A stretch of 64,000 bases of DNA from Alphaproteobacteria bacterium (GCA_018222605.1 JAAEZZ010000010.1:1-64000), one strand, 5' to 3'. Shown: positions 27,298 to 36,237, counted from the first letter of the stretch. Numbers and translations are program-made. The notes: generated from the sequence alone by a model not told the origin.

Positions 27298-28740
27298 CTA
27301 CTCGTCAGTGCCGGGACCGTCCGGATGGGCGTCAGCCTCACCAACCTCAATGACAGAACCAAAATTCATGACCGTGTTGGCGCCAGGACCATAGGCAGGC
27401 CATTCTACGCCACCTGCACAGCTCAGCGATGTCGCATCAACCGGCATCTTGTAGAATGCCACCCAACAGGAACTCACCTGCGCGGCCATCGCACGGTCGG
27501 CATCACTGATATCTCCAGCAGCCCAACCGGACGTATCCATGCTGTCGAACGTGAACATCAGCTCAGCCGAATGGATGGGGCCTGACGGCCAGGCCTTTTT
27601 CCTGAACTCTGGCGTATAGTCAAACCTGTAGAGCCAAACTGGCGCGCCCGTATCGCTAACCTGTTCTGCCAGCTTCTTCGCCGCCCTGAAGCCCCCTTCG
27701 CCGCTATTGGTCCCGACCAGAACAGGTACATCTGCCTCCTGCCCGCCCTCCAGAACGGATTTCGGAGATTGCGTGAAAAAGACTCCGTCCAAAATGGTCC
27801 CAAAGCCACCCCGAAGCCCCGGATTGTAAGAGAATGTCTGCGCCGATATCGTACGCAATTGTTCAGCCGTGACATCTTCAGGTACATTGATCGCCCCCAG
27901 AGCCTTGACTGTTTTCTCCTCAGCATCCTCAAGCATTGTTCCAGGAGACACGTAAGCGCCTGATTGGATAACGGCCTTGTCGAACAATCCCCTGGCGGAC
28001 GACAGCGTCAATAGATTGACGACCATGACACCGCCCGCTGACTGCCCGGCAATCGTTACATTTTCGGGATCTCCCCCAAATGCCTCGATATTGCTGGCAA
28101 CCCATTCAAGCGCAGCGACCGCGTCCATCATAGCGAAATTTCCCGTCGGGCCGCCTCCTTCCGAAAGCGCCGGATGCGCGAAGGTGCCGAGCGCGCCCAG
28201 ACGGTAATTGATCGGTACGGTGATAATGCCCTTCGCGGCATTTGACGTGCCCACATAGGAGCCAAGATGCCCTGCCCCCAGAAATGCCGCGCCACCGTGC
28301 AGCCAGACGACGACAGGCGCCTTCTCGGCCTTGGCAGGCGCATAGACTTCAAGATACAGGCAGTCTTCAGACTGTACGCCAGCTACACCGCCCTGATTGG
28401 GCACGGCAGCATACACCGGCACAGGCTGGGGACAGGGCGGCTCATAGGAAACCGCGGCGCGGTCCCCAACCCAAGGCGCCACAGGTTGCGGGGCCTTCCA
28501 GCGAAACGAGCCAGTTGGAGGCGCAGCATATGGCACGCCCTTGAAAACAATTGCATCCCCCCGCCGCTCTCCGACGAGTACACCAGTCTCAACCTCCACC
28601 GAGACGGTATCGATCACCTCATCGACCGGCAGGATACGAACGAATTCAGGCGCTGCCCCAGCAGACTCTTCAGCCAGAACCGCGGGTGAGGCCATCGTCG
28701 CAACAAGCGCAGCAATGGACCAAGCACAATTGATCCTCAT
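27298..28740 (-). CDS. exported type-B carboxylesterase, last gene of the redox operon
   Basis: A 480-residue carboxylesterase with a Sec signal peptide (MRINCAWSIAALVATMASPAVLA). Motifs are FKGVPYAAPP, SEDCLYLEVYAP, oxyanion hole LHGGAAFLGAG, nucleophile elbow GQSAGG with S234, acid in GTNSGEGG and His in GPIHSAELMF. The protein is somewhat shorter than the typical 500-550 residues, mainly in the C-terminal half. It follows the VOC gene by 32 bp and belongs to the seven-gene operon starting at the iron-sulfur protein. Its job there is probably hydrolysis of an ester made or exposed by the redox proteins; this is inference. Confidence 0.9.
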   Translation of the reverse strand: MRINCAWSIAALVATMASPAVLAEESAGAAPEFVRILPVDEVIDTVSVEVETGVLVGERRGDAIVFKGVPYAAPPTGSFRWKAPQPVAPWVGDRAAVSYEPPCPQPVPVYAAVPNQGGVAGVQSEDCLYLEVYAPAKAEKAPVVVWLHGGAAFLGAGHLGSYVGTSNAAKGIITVPINYRLGALGTFAHPALSEGGGPTGNFAMMDAVAALEWVASNIEAFGGDPENVTIAGQSAGGVMVVNLLTLSSARGLFDKAVIQSGAYVSPGTMLEDAEEKTVKALGAINVPEDVTAEQLRTISAQTFSYNPGLRGGFGTILDGVFFTQSPKSVLEGGQEADVPVLVGTNSGEGGFRAAKKLAEQVSDTGAPVWLYRFDYTPEFRKKAWPSGPIHSAELMFTFDSMDTSGWAAGDISDADRAMAAQVSSCWVAFYKMPVDATSLSCAGGVEWPAYGPGANTVMNFGSVIEVGEADAHPDGPGTDE

Positions 28741-28772
28741 TTTTTCCTCCCACTCGCTCTTGTTTTGAGCGA

Positions 28773-29264
28773 TTATTTATCGCGCTGAATGAACTCCAGA
28801 TAATTTCCGTCAGCATCCTTTGCGATGCCCACAATGATCGGAAGCCCCGGGGCAATGGGCGCGGCTTCACGCTCGACTGCCAGCCCTCTGGCCTTGATTG
28901 CGCTGACAACAGATTCAGCATCATCCGTATAGAACACGACGCGACCGGAAATAACCTCAGGAGCCTCCCCCATGGATTGGAACAGGACAAGCTTTGTGCC
29001 TGTGGTGTCGGGCGTCACGAGAATATTCTCGACATAGCCTTCATCGGAAGCAGATCGCTCTACCTCAAGCCCGACAACTGAAGTGTAAAACTCTGTGGCC
29101 GCATCCAGATCAGACACGTTCAGCACCGCGGCTGCGATCTTGTTGATCGCATCCGCCTGCGGCGCAGCCTCTTCTGACATGGCCGGAGCCGCCGCAAAAG
29201 CCACCCCCGCCAGCAACATGGCCACACCCGCGGCGCGCTTAGTCTTCTTCACGAAACTTGTCAT
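28773..29264 (-). CDS. exported VOC/glyoxalase-fold protein
   Basis: A 163-residue protein with a signal peptide (VKKTKRAAGVAMLLAGVAFAAAPAMS) and one vicinal-oxygen-chelate domain. The first half reads INKIAAAVLNVSDLDAATEFYTSVVGLEVERS; the second ends GIAKDADGNYLEFIQRDK. VOC proteins include glyoxalases, dioxygenases and epimerases, usually in the cytoplasm, so a periplasmic one is uncommon. The start at 29264 overlaps the cytochrome gene by 26 bp; a longer frame to 29333 would place the signal peptide internally. Specific chemistry cannot be assigned. Confidence 0.82.
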   Translation of the reverse strand: MTSFVKKTKRAAGVAMLLAGVAFAAAPAMSEEAAPQADAINKIAAAVLNVSDLDAATEFYTSVVGLEVERSASDEGYVENILVTPDTTGTKLVLFQSMGEAPEVISGRVVFYTDDAESVVSAIKARGLAVEREAAPIAPGLPIIVGIAKDADGNYLEFIQRDK

Positions 29265-29775
29265 GACAGCTCTTGCATCCTCCTCCGACAATCTGGAACT
29301 GCGCGGCAATTGCCTCCGCATCATTATTTGCATTGGCGTCCGCCAGACCTATGACAGCCGCCTCGAATTCGCTCAGAACATGCTCGAACTCTTCCGGGTT
29401 ATCCCACACGGAAGCTTTGGTATCCGTCTTCAGGCCAGAGTCAGGGCCGGTACCTTGCGGGAACCAGTTACGGATCTGGGGGGCATACCGCGCCACAGAG
29501 TCAACAGAGAACTTTACTGTCGTGCTGGCGGGGCGTCCGGCTTTCAGCTCATCACCGATGGCCTTGAAGGCGGCGCCCATGTCCTGAAAGTTTGCTTGGC
29601 GAGCATCGATACGCTGCTTCACTTCCTGCTGCTCCGGCGTGAGAGACGACATGTCCACCTCTCCGCCATCGCCGCCACAGGCGGCCAGCAGCGCGACAGC
29701 TGGCAAAGCCAAAAGGGCCTTGCGCACTTTAGCGCCGACGCGCAGACACACCCCAGTCCCGTGTTGAAGTATCAT
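29239..29775 (-). CDS. cytochrome c'-like (class II) lipoprotein
   Basis: A 178-residue exported protein with a lipobox-like LLAAC near residue 33. The body is four-helix in character, with a C-terminal haem site CKSCH (C167, C170, H171) a few residues from the end, the hallmark of class II cytochromes (cytochrome c'/c556). Such proteins carry electrons or bind NO/CO in the periplasm. The ATG at 29775 has AGGA 8 nt upstream; the long N-terminal region before the hydrophobic stretch leaves a GTG start at codon 17 possible. It lies between the DUF1552 and VOC genes and could accept electrons from the DUF1592 protein. Confidence 0.85.
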   Translation of the reverse strand: MILQHGTGVCLRVGAKVRKALLALPAVALLAACGGDGGEVDMSSLTPEQQEVKQRIDARQANFQDMGAAFKAIGDELKAGRPASTTVKFSVDSVARYAPQIRNWFPQGTGPDSGLKTDTKASVWDNPEEFEHVLSEFEAAVIGLADANANNDAEAIAAQFQIVGGGCKSCHDKFREED

Positions 29776-29802
29776 ATATGTATTCCTGTAATGTTGGGCC
29801 GG

Positions 29803-31149
29803 TTAGGCCAGGATTTGCGAAACGCTGTCGTCGGTTTCCATTGAACGGGTTCCCCAACGCTCAATCGGAACGCCTGCAATTTGCTGCATCGTCAGGCCGA
29901 CGCGCGTGATCGGATCACCGTTGGCGGTTACAACCTGCCCCGTCTTGATCCGTCCGCCAGCGCGTCCAGCCGTCATCATGGGGATACCCTGAACTGCATG
30001 GATCTTTGCCCAGGACGTATCAGAGTGCGCAAAGACGAGACAGTTGTCCAACAGCGTCCCATCGCCTTCCGGCACATCCGCCAGGGCCTGAACGAACGCC
30101 GCCCAGCCTTTCATGTTCTCAACGACGAACTTGCTGGTTTCGATCTGATAGCCGACATCCGGATCCGTGAACTCTTCATGCGTATACAGATGGTGGCTGC
30201 TGGCCTCACCAGACCGATGCAAGCTGGACGCAGAGTTGGAGAACACGACGTTGAAATTGCGCGTCTGATCGCAGGCCATGGCCAGCGCCAGCAGTTTCGC
30301 CATCAGCTTGTGGTTCTCATGCACATTGGCCAGGTCATAATTCGCGTCATGCTCACCCGGACGTTCCGGCAGCTGGCAAGCCTCCGGAATGACGGGCTCT
30401 TCCGTTTGCAATTCGAGTTGTTGCTCAACTTCCCGCACAGATGTGAAATACTGGTCCAGCCGGCGACGGTCTTCCGCCCCGAGATTTGCTTCCAGGGCCT
30501 TGCGCTGATCGCTTACAGCAGACAGCACGCTGATGCGGCTCAGCGTTTTCGGGTCGGGCTTGAACTCACCTTCACCCGGCTTGCGCAAGCCGGCCGCAAA
30601 GATACGGTCATACAGAGCGCGGGCCGAAGTTTCGGGCGTATTGCGCACCTGCGCAGAGCGATAGCTGTACGTATCGGCGGGGTTGCCGGTCGCCGTGAAG
30701 TCGAGCGTCTTGAAACGGGTGCCCGCACCGAGGCGGTCTGCAATGGCCGTTTCAAACGTGCCGCCTTCGATGACGCCAAACTTCAGCGGGGCAACACCGG
30801 AGCGCAGGCTGAACGTGCCACTGACATGTACATGGTTCGGTCGCCCATCCAGAATGGCATCGAAGCCCGTCAGGAAGTTCAAATGCTGCTTGATCGGTTC
30901 CAGCGGCATGGATTCGGGCTGCAGGCCAAACCCGGCCTCATCGACCGTCGGACTCCAGCGGCCTGGCGTAACGCCACACCCCCAGAACCATGTACCGAAG
31001 CGCAAGGGCGGCTGACGCACTGCGCCCGTTCCAGCAAAGGCCGGGAACATGCCCTCCAGCCATGGCAGACCGATGGCGAGGGCGGAACCCTGAAACATGC
31101 CGCGCAGAAGAGTACGGCGAGAAAGGGGATATGTACGTCCGAAGCTCAT
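29803..31149 (-). CDS. DUF1552 protein, Tat-exported
   Basis: A 448-residue protein with a twin-arginine signal (PLSRRTLLRGMFQGSALAIGLPWLEGM) and the DUF1552 body: LRFGTWFWGCGVTPGRW, HLNFLTGFDA, HVSGTFSLRSG, LFAHSDTSWAKIHAVQGIPMMTAGRAGGRIKTG-like segment near the end. DUF1552 genes very often pair with DUF1592-type genes, particularly in Planctomycetes, and resemble the DUF1501/alkaline-phosphatase-like group, but no biochemical role is established to my knowledge. Its ATG overlaps the DUF1592 stop (ATGA), so the two are translationally coupled. Confidence 0.88.
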   Translation of the reverse strand: MSFGRTYPLSRRTLLRGMFQGSALAIGLPWLEGMFPAFAGTGAVRQPPLRFGTWFWGCGVTPGRWSPTVDEAGFGLQPESMPLEPIKQHLNFLTGFDAILDGRPNHVHVSGTFSLRSGVAPLKFGVIEGGTFETAIADRLGAGTRFKTLDFTATGNPADTYSYRSAQVRNTPETSARALYDRIFAAGLRKPGEGEFKPDPKTLSRISVLSAVSDQRKALEANLGAEDRRRLDQYFTSVREVEQQLELQTEEPVIPEACQLPERPGEHDANYDLANVHENHKLMAKLLALAMACDQTRNFNVVFSNSASSLHRSGEASSHHLYTHEEFTDPDVGYQIETSKFVVENMKGWAAFVQALADVPEGDGTLLDNCLVFAHSDTSWAKIHAVQGIPMMTAGRAGGRIKTGQVVTANGDPITRVGLTMQQIAGVPIERWGTRSMETDDSVSQILA

Positions 31150-32840
31150 GATTTCTTCTCCCTTGTCTGGGTGGCGGCTTCTTGTTGGTTTACATCCGGG
31201 GCTGGCGCATGAGGCACTGACACAGCAAAGAACTCATCGCTGAGAGCAATCTCTCGAAGTAGCGGTATGATTTTCTCATCCGAGCGCGAGAACTTTTTCT
31301 CAAGCCGGTTAATCCACTGAATGTCAGAGGCCTGAGGTTTTCTGCCCGTGGCATATTTCTGCATCTTCTCCACAACGCAGGAGGTCGTCGCAGGGTGTTC
31401 GGCCAAGGTTTGCTCAAGACCATCGACATTGTCGAACTCGTAGCCATCAAATGCACCGCTGACATCAATGACAGCACCGTTCTCAGTATATCTCAGACGG
31501 CCGACGCCATCGAAATTCTCCATGGCCAGGCCGATCGGATCGATAAATTCATGGCAGCTGGCACAGGCATCATCCGTCCGGTGCTGGGTCAGGCGTGCAC
31601 GGGCCGTCTTGAATTCCGGGTTGCTGGTATCCTGAACGACTGTGAAGTTCACGGCAGCCGGCGCCGGGGCAACGGATTGGCAGAGCAGAAGCTCTCTCAC
31701 CGCAATGCCGCGCAAGGTGGCAGAGCTGCGCCCTGGGTGAGCGTGCAACGCGCTGAAAGCGATGTGGGACAGCAGGCCACCACGGGGGTCATCCTCTGTA
31801 AACTCAACCTTCTCCCAGCCCTCTACGGCGCGAACCGGCACCTCATAGATCATCCCCAACGGACGGGTCACGAAGGTTTCCTTGGCTGTGAATATGTCCG
31901 TGTAAGGCCTATCCTGATCCAGCAAGTGATAGTCCAGAAACCGTAGCACCTGCTCCCGGCCATCCTCTGCAACCCGCTGATTGAAGGCCGGATAGATCAG
32001 CTTGTCTTTTTCAAGCGTTGCAAAAGCATCGAGGTGCAGGAAGTCTTCAAAGAAGGCATTCATGCCGGTACGCACATGCTCGGACTCCAGCATGCGATCG
32101 ACCTGGGCTTCCAGCCCCTGCCGGGTGTCGAGCTCTCCTGCAGAAGCGGCGAGCAGCAATTTTTCATCAGGCGCGGTGTTCCACAGGAAGTAGCTGATAC
32201 GAGCCGCCTTGGCGTGCCCGGTCAATTCCAGCGAGCCATCATCACCCTGCTCGACCGTATCCATGATGAACAGGAATTCCGGAGAGGACAGCATGCCTTC
32301 CAGTACCAGCCCCATGGCTTCATGAAAATTCCCCAACTTGTCCATTGCGAGTTTGGAGATCTGGGTCCATTCCGCCAGCGTCGTATCTTTCATTTCGCGA
32401 CGGAAAAGCTTTTCTCCGTATTCTGAGACGATCTGCTCGGCACAGGCAGCATCATATATTGCAGGGGAAGCCGGATCACAGGGCATGAACTTTGACCAGT
32501 TCTCATCACTGACAACCTGTTCAGCAATGCGCCCGGCCATGGCGTAATACTGCTCGTACCCACTGCCGCTGATGGAGGCCTCGCTGGCACCGACAGCGGC
32601 CAGACCATCCACACGGATATCAGGCTCGAACCGGCCAACGACCTTGATCTCCGGCGAGAATATATCCGCCACGCTGTTACGATACTGGCTTTCGGTCATG
32701 CGCCGCATCTGCGGAGGAGGCGGCGGCCCCGTAACCTTGGATCCGTTACCCCCGCTCAATAAGCCCGGAATAAAGTAGATGCCGGCTCCAATCGCCGCGA
32801 CGGCGACACCTGCCAGAATTGAATTACGAATAACTGACAT
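31146..32840 (-). CDS. DUF1592-type (DUF1587/1592/1588/1585) protein with CxxCH haem motif
   Basis: A 564-residue protein anchored by an N-terminal membrane helix (SILAGVAVAAIGAGIYFIPGLLSGG). The domains follow the usual order: RRMTESQYRNSVADIF (DUF1587), AARISYFLWNTAPDEKLLLAA (DUF1592), RGGLLSHIAFSALHAHPGRSSATLRG (DUF1588) and a CASCHEFIDPIGLAMENFDGVGR segment leading into DUF1585. The CxxCH (C426-H430) is a c-type haem site, so the protein is probably a periplasm-facing cytochrome. Planctomycete relatives often carry a further cytochrome domain that is absent here. The gene starts 6 bp after the lipoprotein gene and overlaps DUF1552. Catalytic function unknown. Confidence 0.88.
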   Translation of the reverse strand: MSVIRNSILAGVAVAAIGAGIYFIPGLLSGGNGSKVTGPPPPPQMRRMTESQYRNSVADIFSPEIKVVGRFEPDIRVDGLAAVGASEASISGSGYEQYYAMAGRIAEQVVSDENWSKFMPCDPASPAIYDAACAEQIVSEYGEKLFRREMKDTTLAEWTQISKLAMDKLGNFHEAMGLVLEGMLSSPEFLFIMDTVEQGDDGSLELTGHAKAARISYFLWNTAPDEKLLLAASAGELDTRQGLEAQVDRMLESEHVRTGMNAFFEDFLHLDAFATLEKDKLIYPAFNQRVAEDGREQVLRFLDYHLLDQDRPYTDIFTAKETFVTRPLGMIYEVPVRAVEGWEKVEFTEDDPRGGLLSHIAFSALHAHPGRSSATLRGIAVRELLLCQSVAPAPAAVNFTVVQDTSNPEFKTARARLTQHRTDDACASCHEFIDPIGLAMENFDGVGRLRYTENGAVIDVSGAFDGYEFDNVDGLEQTLAEHPATTSCVVEKMQKYATGRKPQASDIQWINRLEKKFSRSDEKIIPLLREIALSDEFFAVSVPHAPAPDVNQQEAATQTREKKS

Positions 32841-32846
32841 GACGGC

Positions 32847-34184
32847 CTACTCTTCCTTGCTTTCCGATGTCTCGGAGTCTCTTTTGGACTTCGCTGCAGC
32901 GGGCGGCCCACCAGCCCCTTTGGGTTCGCGCAATTCAGCGCCTTCAACAGCGATGTCTTCCAGCTCAACACCGTAATACTCGCGGGTATCAAGCACGTAT
33001 TTCACAAGTTCTTCCTTGGGCGGATGGATAACAAATGCCGGCACGGCCTCCAGCTTCATGGCCGTGGAAATGGCTGTACACTCGCCCGTCTCAGGATCGG
33101 GATAGCCATCCGCATATTTGTGAAGGGCATCCCAAACCGCCGGGCATGTGTAACCATTGGCCACCTGCAAGGCGCCCTGCTCATCATGGAAGCTGTGCCA
33201 GTAGGCATACTGAAGATCAAAATACCCGACGAGATCGCCTGCCGCTGTGCCATCCTCGGCAAGGTTCAGGTGAATCTGCGTATCCTTGACGTAATACTCT
33301 GCCGGACGCCCCGTCCAACCAAACTTCAGGCGCAGATCAAAGGGCTCTGTAATTAGGACGCCATTCTCGATACGCCCCGTCGTTTCATTGTGCCACAGCG
33401 TATTGTCTGTGACGGTCAGGCTGGCAAACCCGATGCCCTTTTTCTGGCTGTCATACAGAGTTGATTCGTGGCTGGAATAGACACCGACTTCGACATAATC
33501 ATCATTCATCCGGTCATCAACATCCCGGATTTCCATCAATGTCGTAATCTCGCCATCGCGGTACGCACCGATGTGATAATCTTCCATCGCACCGCCCGCG
33601 AATTCGGCATCACGGCGATAGCTGTCGATACAGCCCATCACACGGTAGAGCTGGTTATCAATCCCCGTCCGGCCATCGGGGGCCGTGAAGTCAGAAGCGC
33701 CGCAACTCCCTACATCATCGCCGGAGGAAGCTTTGCCATCCAGGTCCCGCCCATTGGCCAGATCACTTTGGACTGTCCGGAGAGGCGGATCATCATACGC
33801 ATCCGGAATATTGCATATGGATGTGCCATTGTGCTCACGCATCCGTTTCCCGGAGAGCGCATAGCCCATTTTGTAATAGGTTGACCGGTTTTCTGGCTGC
33901 AGCAGATATTTCTGCTTCTCTTCCGGAAGCCCCAGAATGGCCAGATCTCGAAGCGCATAGGCATAACCTTCCGGGCAGTCGTCCGGCGTTTCCAGATTAT
34001 CATACCAGAAGTATGAAAAGGCGAGACCGATGGTTTTGGAATCCTGATTGACGCTGCTGACAAGCGTCCCCTCAACTGGCTCGGACGCCCGCGTCTGTAC
34101 AGGCTCCGACGTCTCAGAATTTCCGCACGCCGATGCGCACACAATCACCGCAAAGGCGGCTGTCCTTAGCAAGCTCTTACGCAT
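32847..34184 (-). CDS. lipoprotein of unknown family in the redox operon
   Basis: A 445-residue protein whose signal peptide ends in a lipobox (MRKSLLRTAAFAVIVCASAC, lipid-anchored cysteine about residue 20). I do not recognise the family. Visible features: FSYFWYDNLETPDDCPEGYAY near the mature start, a few widely spaced cysteines (CNIPDAYDDPPL, DDVGSCGASDF, VMGCIDSYRRD, NGYTCPAVWD, ETGECTA) that could form disulfides, aromatic-rich beta-like segments, and a charged C-terminal tail (KSKRDSETSESKEE). The start at 34184 has GGGAGG 5 nt upstream and overlaps the iron-sulfur protein gene by 8 bp. Position between HiPIP and DUF1592 suggests a scaffold or substrate-binding part of an outer-face complex. 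Confidence 0.8.
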   Translation of the reverse strand: MRKSLLRTAAFAVIVCASACGNSETSEPVQTRASEPVEGTLVSSVNQDSKTIGLAFSYFWYDNLETPDDCPEGYAYALRDLAILGLPEEKQKYLLQPENRSTYYKMGYALSGKRMREHNGTSICNIPDAYDDPPLRTVQSDLANGRDLDGKASSGDDVGSCGASDFTAPDGRTGIDNQLYRVMGCIDSYRRDAEFAGGAMEDYHIGAYRDGEITTLMEIRDVDDRMNDDYVEVGVYSSHESTLYDSQKKGIGFASLTVTDNTLWHNETTGRIENGVLITEPFDLRLKFGWTGRPAEYYVKDTQIHLNLAEDGTAAGDLVGYFDLQYAYWHSFHDEQGALQVANGYTCPAVWDALHKYADGYPDPETGECTAISTAMKLEAVPAFVIHPPKEELVKYVLDTREYYGVELEDIAVEGAELREPKGAGGPPAAAKSKRDSETSESKEE

Positions 34185-34515
34185 GCTGTCCTCCCGTTTT
34201 CTTGTATTGAGCGCCTTCTGCCTGCGACCAGGAAATGCAGTAGCCTTCCGGATTGGCCGGCATGTCATCAATCGCGCATGTGCCGCAGTCGCCGCCAGCT
34301 GTCTTGAAGAAGGTGCAATTCGTGCACGTCTTCCCGCTGACCTTGGACGCTTCCACATATTGACGCCCGTCCCGCGCGGCCTGCTGCGACCGGGTAAGCT
34401 GCCCCGGTGCCGCGCACTGCACACCAGATGATTTCTGACATGCACTGATCGCCGCAAGACCCGCAGTAGCCCCCGCCACCCTTATCAGGGCATGACGCCT
34501 CGTAATCTTTTCCAT
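34177..34515 (-). CDS. high-potential iron-sulfur protein (HiPIP), Tat-exported
   Basis: A 112-residue protein. A twin-arginine signal (ITRRHALIRVAGATAGLAAISAC) precedes a compact domain with C64-x2-C67, C80 and C93 in TCTNCTFF...CGTC...GYCISW, the spacing and C-terminal aromatic context of HiPIP [4Fe-4S] ligands (family pattern CxxC...C...GWCxxW). An extra cysteine (C77) is present. HiPIPs are folded with their cluster in the cytoplasm, exported by Tat and act as periplasmic electron carriers. It is the first gene of the seven-gene leftward operon, consistent with shuttling electrons to or from the cytochromes encoded below it. Confidence 0.88.
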   Translation of the reverse strand: MEKITRRHALIRVAGATAGLAAISACQKSSGVQCAAPGQLTRSQQAARDGRQYVEASKVSGKTCTNCTFFKTAGGDCGTCAIDDMPANPEGYCISWSQAEGAQYKKTGGQHA

Positions 34516-34792
34516 ACCGGACTTTCCGCCAATTTCAGTGTTTCACTCCCGAGTCTCATAATACGGGTGAGGCTAAAGGCGGTCAATGACAATCGCACCA
34601 TTATGTATTTGGGTGTGGACTGTAAATCGTGATGACTCCCCCGCGCAGCCTCAGCCCGCCGCGGCAGAAACAGGCTAAAATCTCAACAAATACTGGCAAC
34701 AAGACGTCTTCTCGGGAAACTTATGCAGTCCGCTATTGGAGTTCTGACCATATGAACGATACAAATATCGGCGATCTGCTTTTGGGGGCCAT

Positions 34793-35404
34793 ATGAGCGA
34801 CAGCCACAACATTCTGTCATCTTCTGCTGAGCCCACATCACCGGCGCTGACCAGCGAAGAGCGCATCCTCATCGCCACAAATATCGAATACAACCAGACT
34901 GGAAGCCTGCCGCTGTCACTAGGCACCATTGCTGAGCGGGCCCATCTGAGTCGGTCTCTGATTTATGCGCATTTCCCAGATCAATACGCCCTGATTAATG
35001 CGCTCCTGGAGGTGCACATCAGCGCGCTACAGCCCCACGTTGTACTGCTTCTTCAGGAAAACGATAACTTTCAGAACGCCAGCGCGGCCCTGGCCGACCT
35101 GCTTCTGACACACTATCTGGACGCAGGCCTGCTGCCCGCCGACGCCCCTCAAGATGATTTCTGCCGGGGGCACCTCTCCCCGAAGGCTCGCAAATTTTAT
35201 CGGCAGATCATTCTGTCGCTCACCCATAAAGCAATGGCAGAGTTTGGTTTGGCCAAACGCCAAGCCCGCGCAACGGTGCTGATGCTATCCGCCCTTCCGG
35301 AGCAAGGCGCGAGACTGGCATCGACGGAGCAAGCCAGCGCTGAAATTACACGCACCACACAAAAACGCATTATCCGGCTAACCGTCGAGACATTGAGAAG
35401 CTAG
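34793..35404 (+). CDS. TetR family transcriptional regulator
   Basis: A 203-residue TetR-type regulator with the DNA-binding helices at about 20-70 (LTSEERILIATNIEYNQTGSLPLSLGTIAERAHLSRSLIYAHFPDQYALI) and a helical ligand domain. GGGGG lies just before the ATG. It diverges from the HiPIP redox operon across 277 bp. That gap contains CAGTCCGCTATTGGAGTT (34726-34743) near this start and a half-site TGGACTGT at 34616-34623, both loosely like the esterase element. It is the natural candidate regulator of the redox operon. Its stop shares the four bases CTAG with the convergent next gene. Confidence 0.85.
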   Translation: MSDSHNILSSSAEPTSPALTSEERILIATNIEYNQTGSLPLSLGTIAERAHLSRSLIYAHFPDQYALINALLEVHISALQPHVVLLLQENDNFQNASAALADLLLTHYLDAGLLPADAPQDDFCRGHLSPKARKFYRQIILSLTHKAMAEFGLAKRQARATVLMLSALPEQGARLASTEQASAEITRTTQKRIIRLTVETLRS

Positions 35405-36237
35405 GCGCGCTCGCGCTCCAATGCTGCAGCAATAACAACAGGTATGCAAAAACGCTCTGCCTCATTAAGAGTCAGCTTCGCCTCCGAAACCAGATCGCCC
35501 GCCCGGATCACCAGAGCGGTCAGCATGGACACAGATGCAAGCGCCTCTTCCTGATCGACCTGTTTTTCCCGCAGCAAGGCGGAGACATGCCGCTCCGACG
35601 CAGCCTGACGAACAGGCCTCCGCCGCTCATTCACGCGCTGCCGAACTTTCGAATTGCGCATCAGGCTTTGCAGGACAGCTCCCTGTTGGGAGGCCAGCCT
35701 CAACCGACTGAGAGAGGACATCACCACCTTCGCAACACGCGAGCCTCCGCGCTCGACAGCAAGAAGACGGGCGGCCTCATAGACTTCCACCTCCTCCACG
35801 GCGAGCTCCACCAGAAGATCCTCCCGTGTGGAAAAGACATTGTGCGCCTGGGCTTCGCTCATCTCCAGCTGCAGCGCGATTCGGCGTAGGGAAACCTCAT
35901 GCACCCCCTCGCTAGAGGCAATCTGGCGCGCCACATCCAGCATGATGCGCCGGCGCTCTTCCGGGGAATACCGCGCACGGCGCTTGCGTTCGTGTCGAGC
36001 ATCGCCGCCAATCTGAACAATGGCGTCCGGCTCGCTGATGGCGTCCGGCTTGGTCACCTCGCGGCTGACCGCCTCACTGCGCCAATAGCCTTTGGGCGGA
36101 CGAGGAATATTCAGCCGGTCGCAAACCTTTGCGAGGCCGTTCGCACTCATACCCAATTGAGGGGCGAGCACAGAAATCGGCTTTTGCCAGATCATGTCAA
36201 ACAGGTCTGACTTTTTCAGATTATGTGACTCAGCCAC
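35401..36237 (-). CDS. TetR-like regulator with an extra N-terminal module
   Basis: About 278 residues. The N-terminal 55 residues (LKKSDLFDMIWQKPISVLAPQLGMSANGLAKVCDRLNIPRPPKGYW) form a separate helix-turn-helix-like module seen in other uncharacterised proteins. A basic linker (ARHERKRRARYSPEERRR) leads into a TetR-type DNA-binding domain (IMLDVARQIASSEGVHEVSLRRIALQLEMSEAQAHNVFSTREDLL) and a helical domain. The start is uncertain: GTG at 36237 keeps the whole module; TTG at 36258 is the longest reading, and neither has a strong ribosome site. Two DNA-binding units in one chain is unusual for TetR proteins. It is convergent with the TetR gene at 34793. Confidence 0.75.
   Translation of the reverse strand: MAESHNLKKSDLFDMIWQKPISVLAPQLGMSANGLAKVCDRLNIPRPPKGYWRSEAVSREVTKPDAISEPDAIVQIGGDARHERKRRARYSPEERRRIMLDVARQIASSEGVHEVSLRRIALQLEMSEAQAHNVFSTREDLLVELAVEEVEVYEAARLLAVERGGSRVAKVVMSSLSRLRLASQQGAVLQSLMRNSKVRQRVNERRRPVRQAASERHVSALLREKQVDQEEALASVSMLTALVIRAGDLVSEAKLTLNEAERFCIPVVIAAALERERA

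Noticed and set aside
34516-34792. Full copy of the esterase element in the HiPIP/TetR promoter
   Set aside because: Only loose similarities (CAGTCC...TTGGAGTT and TGGACTGT) are present; not enough to call a site.
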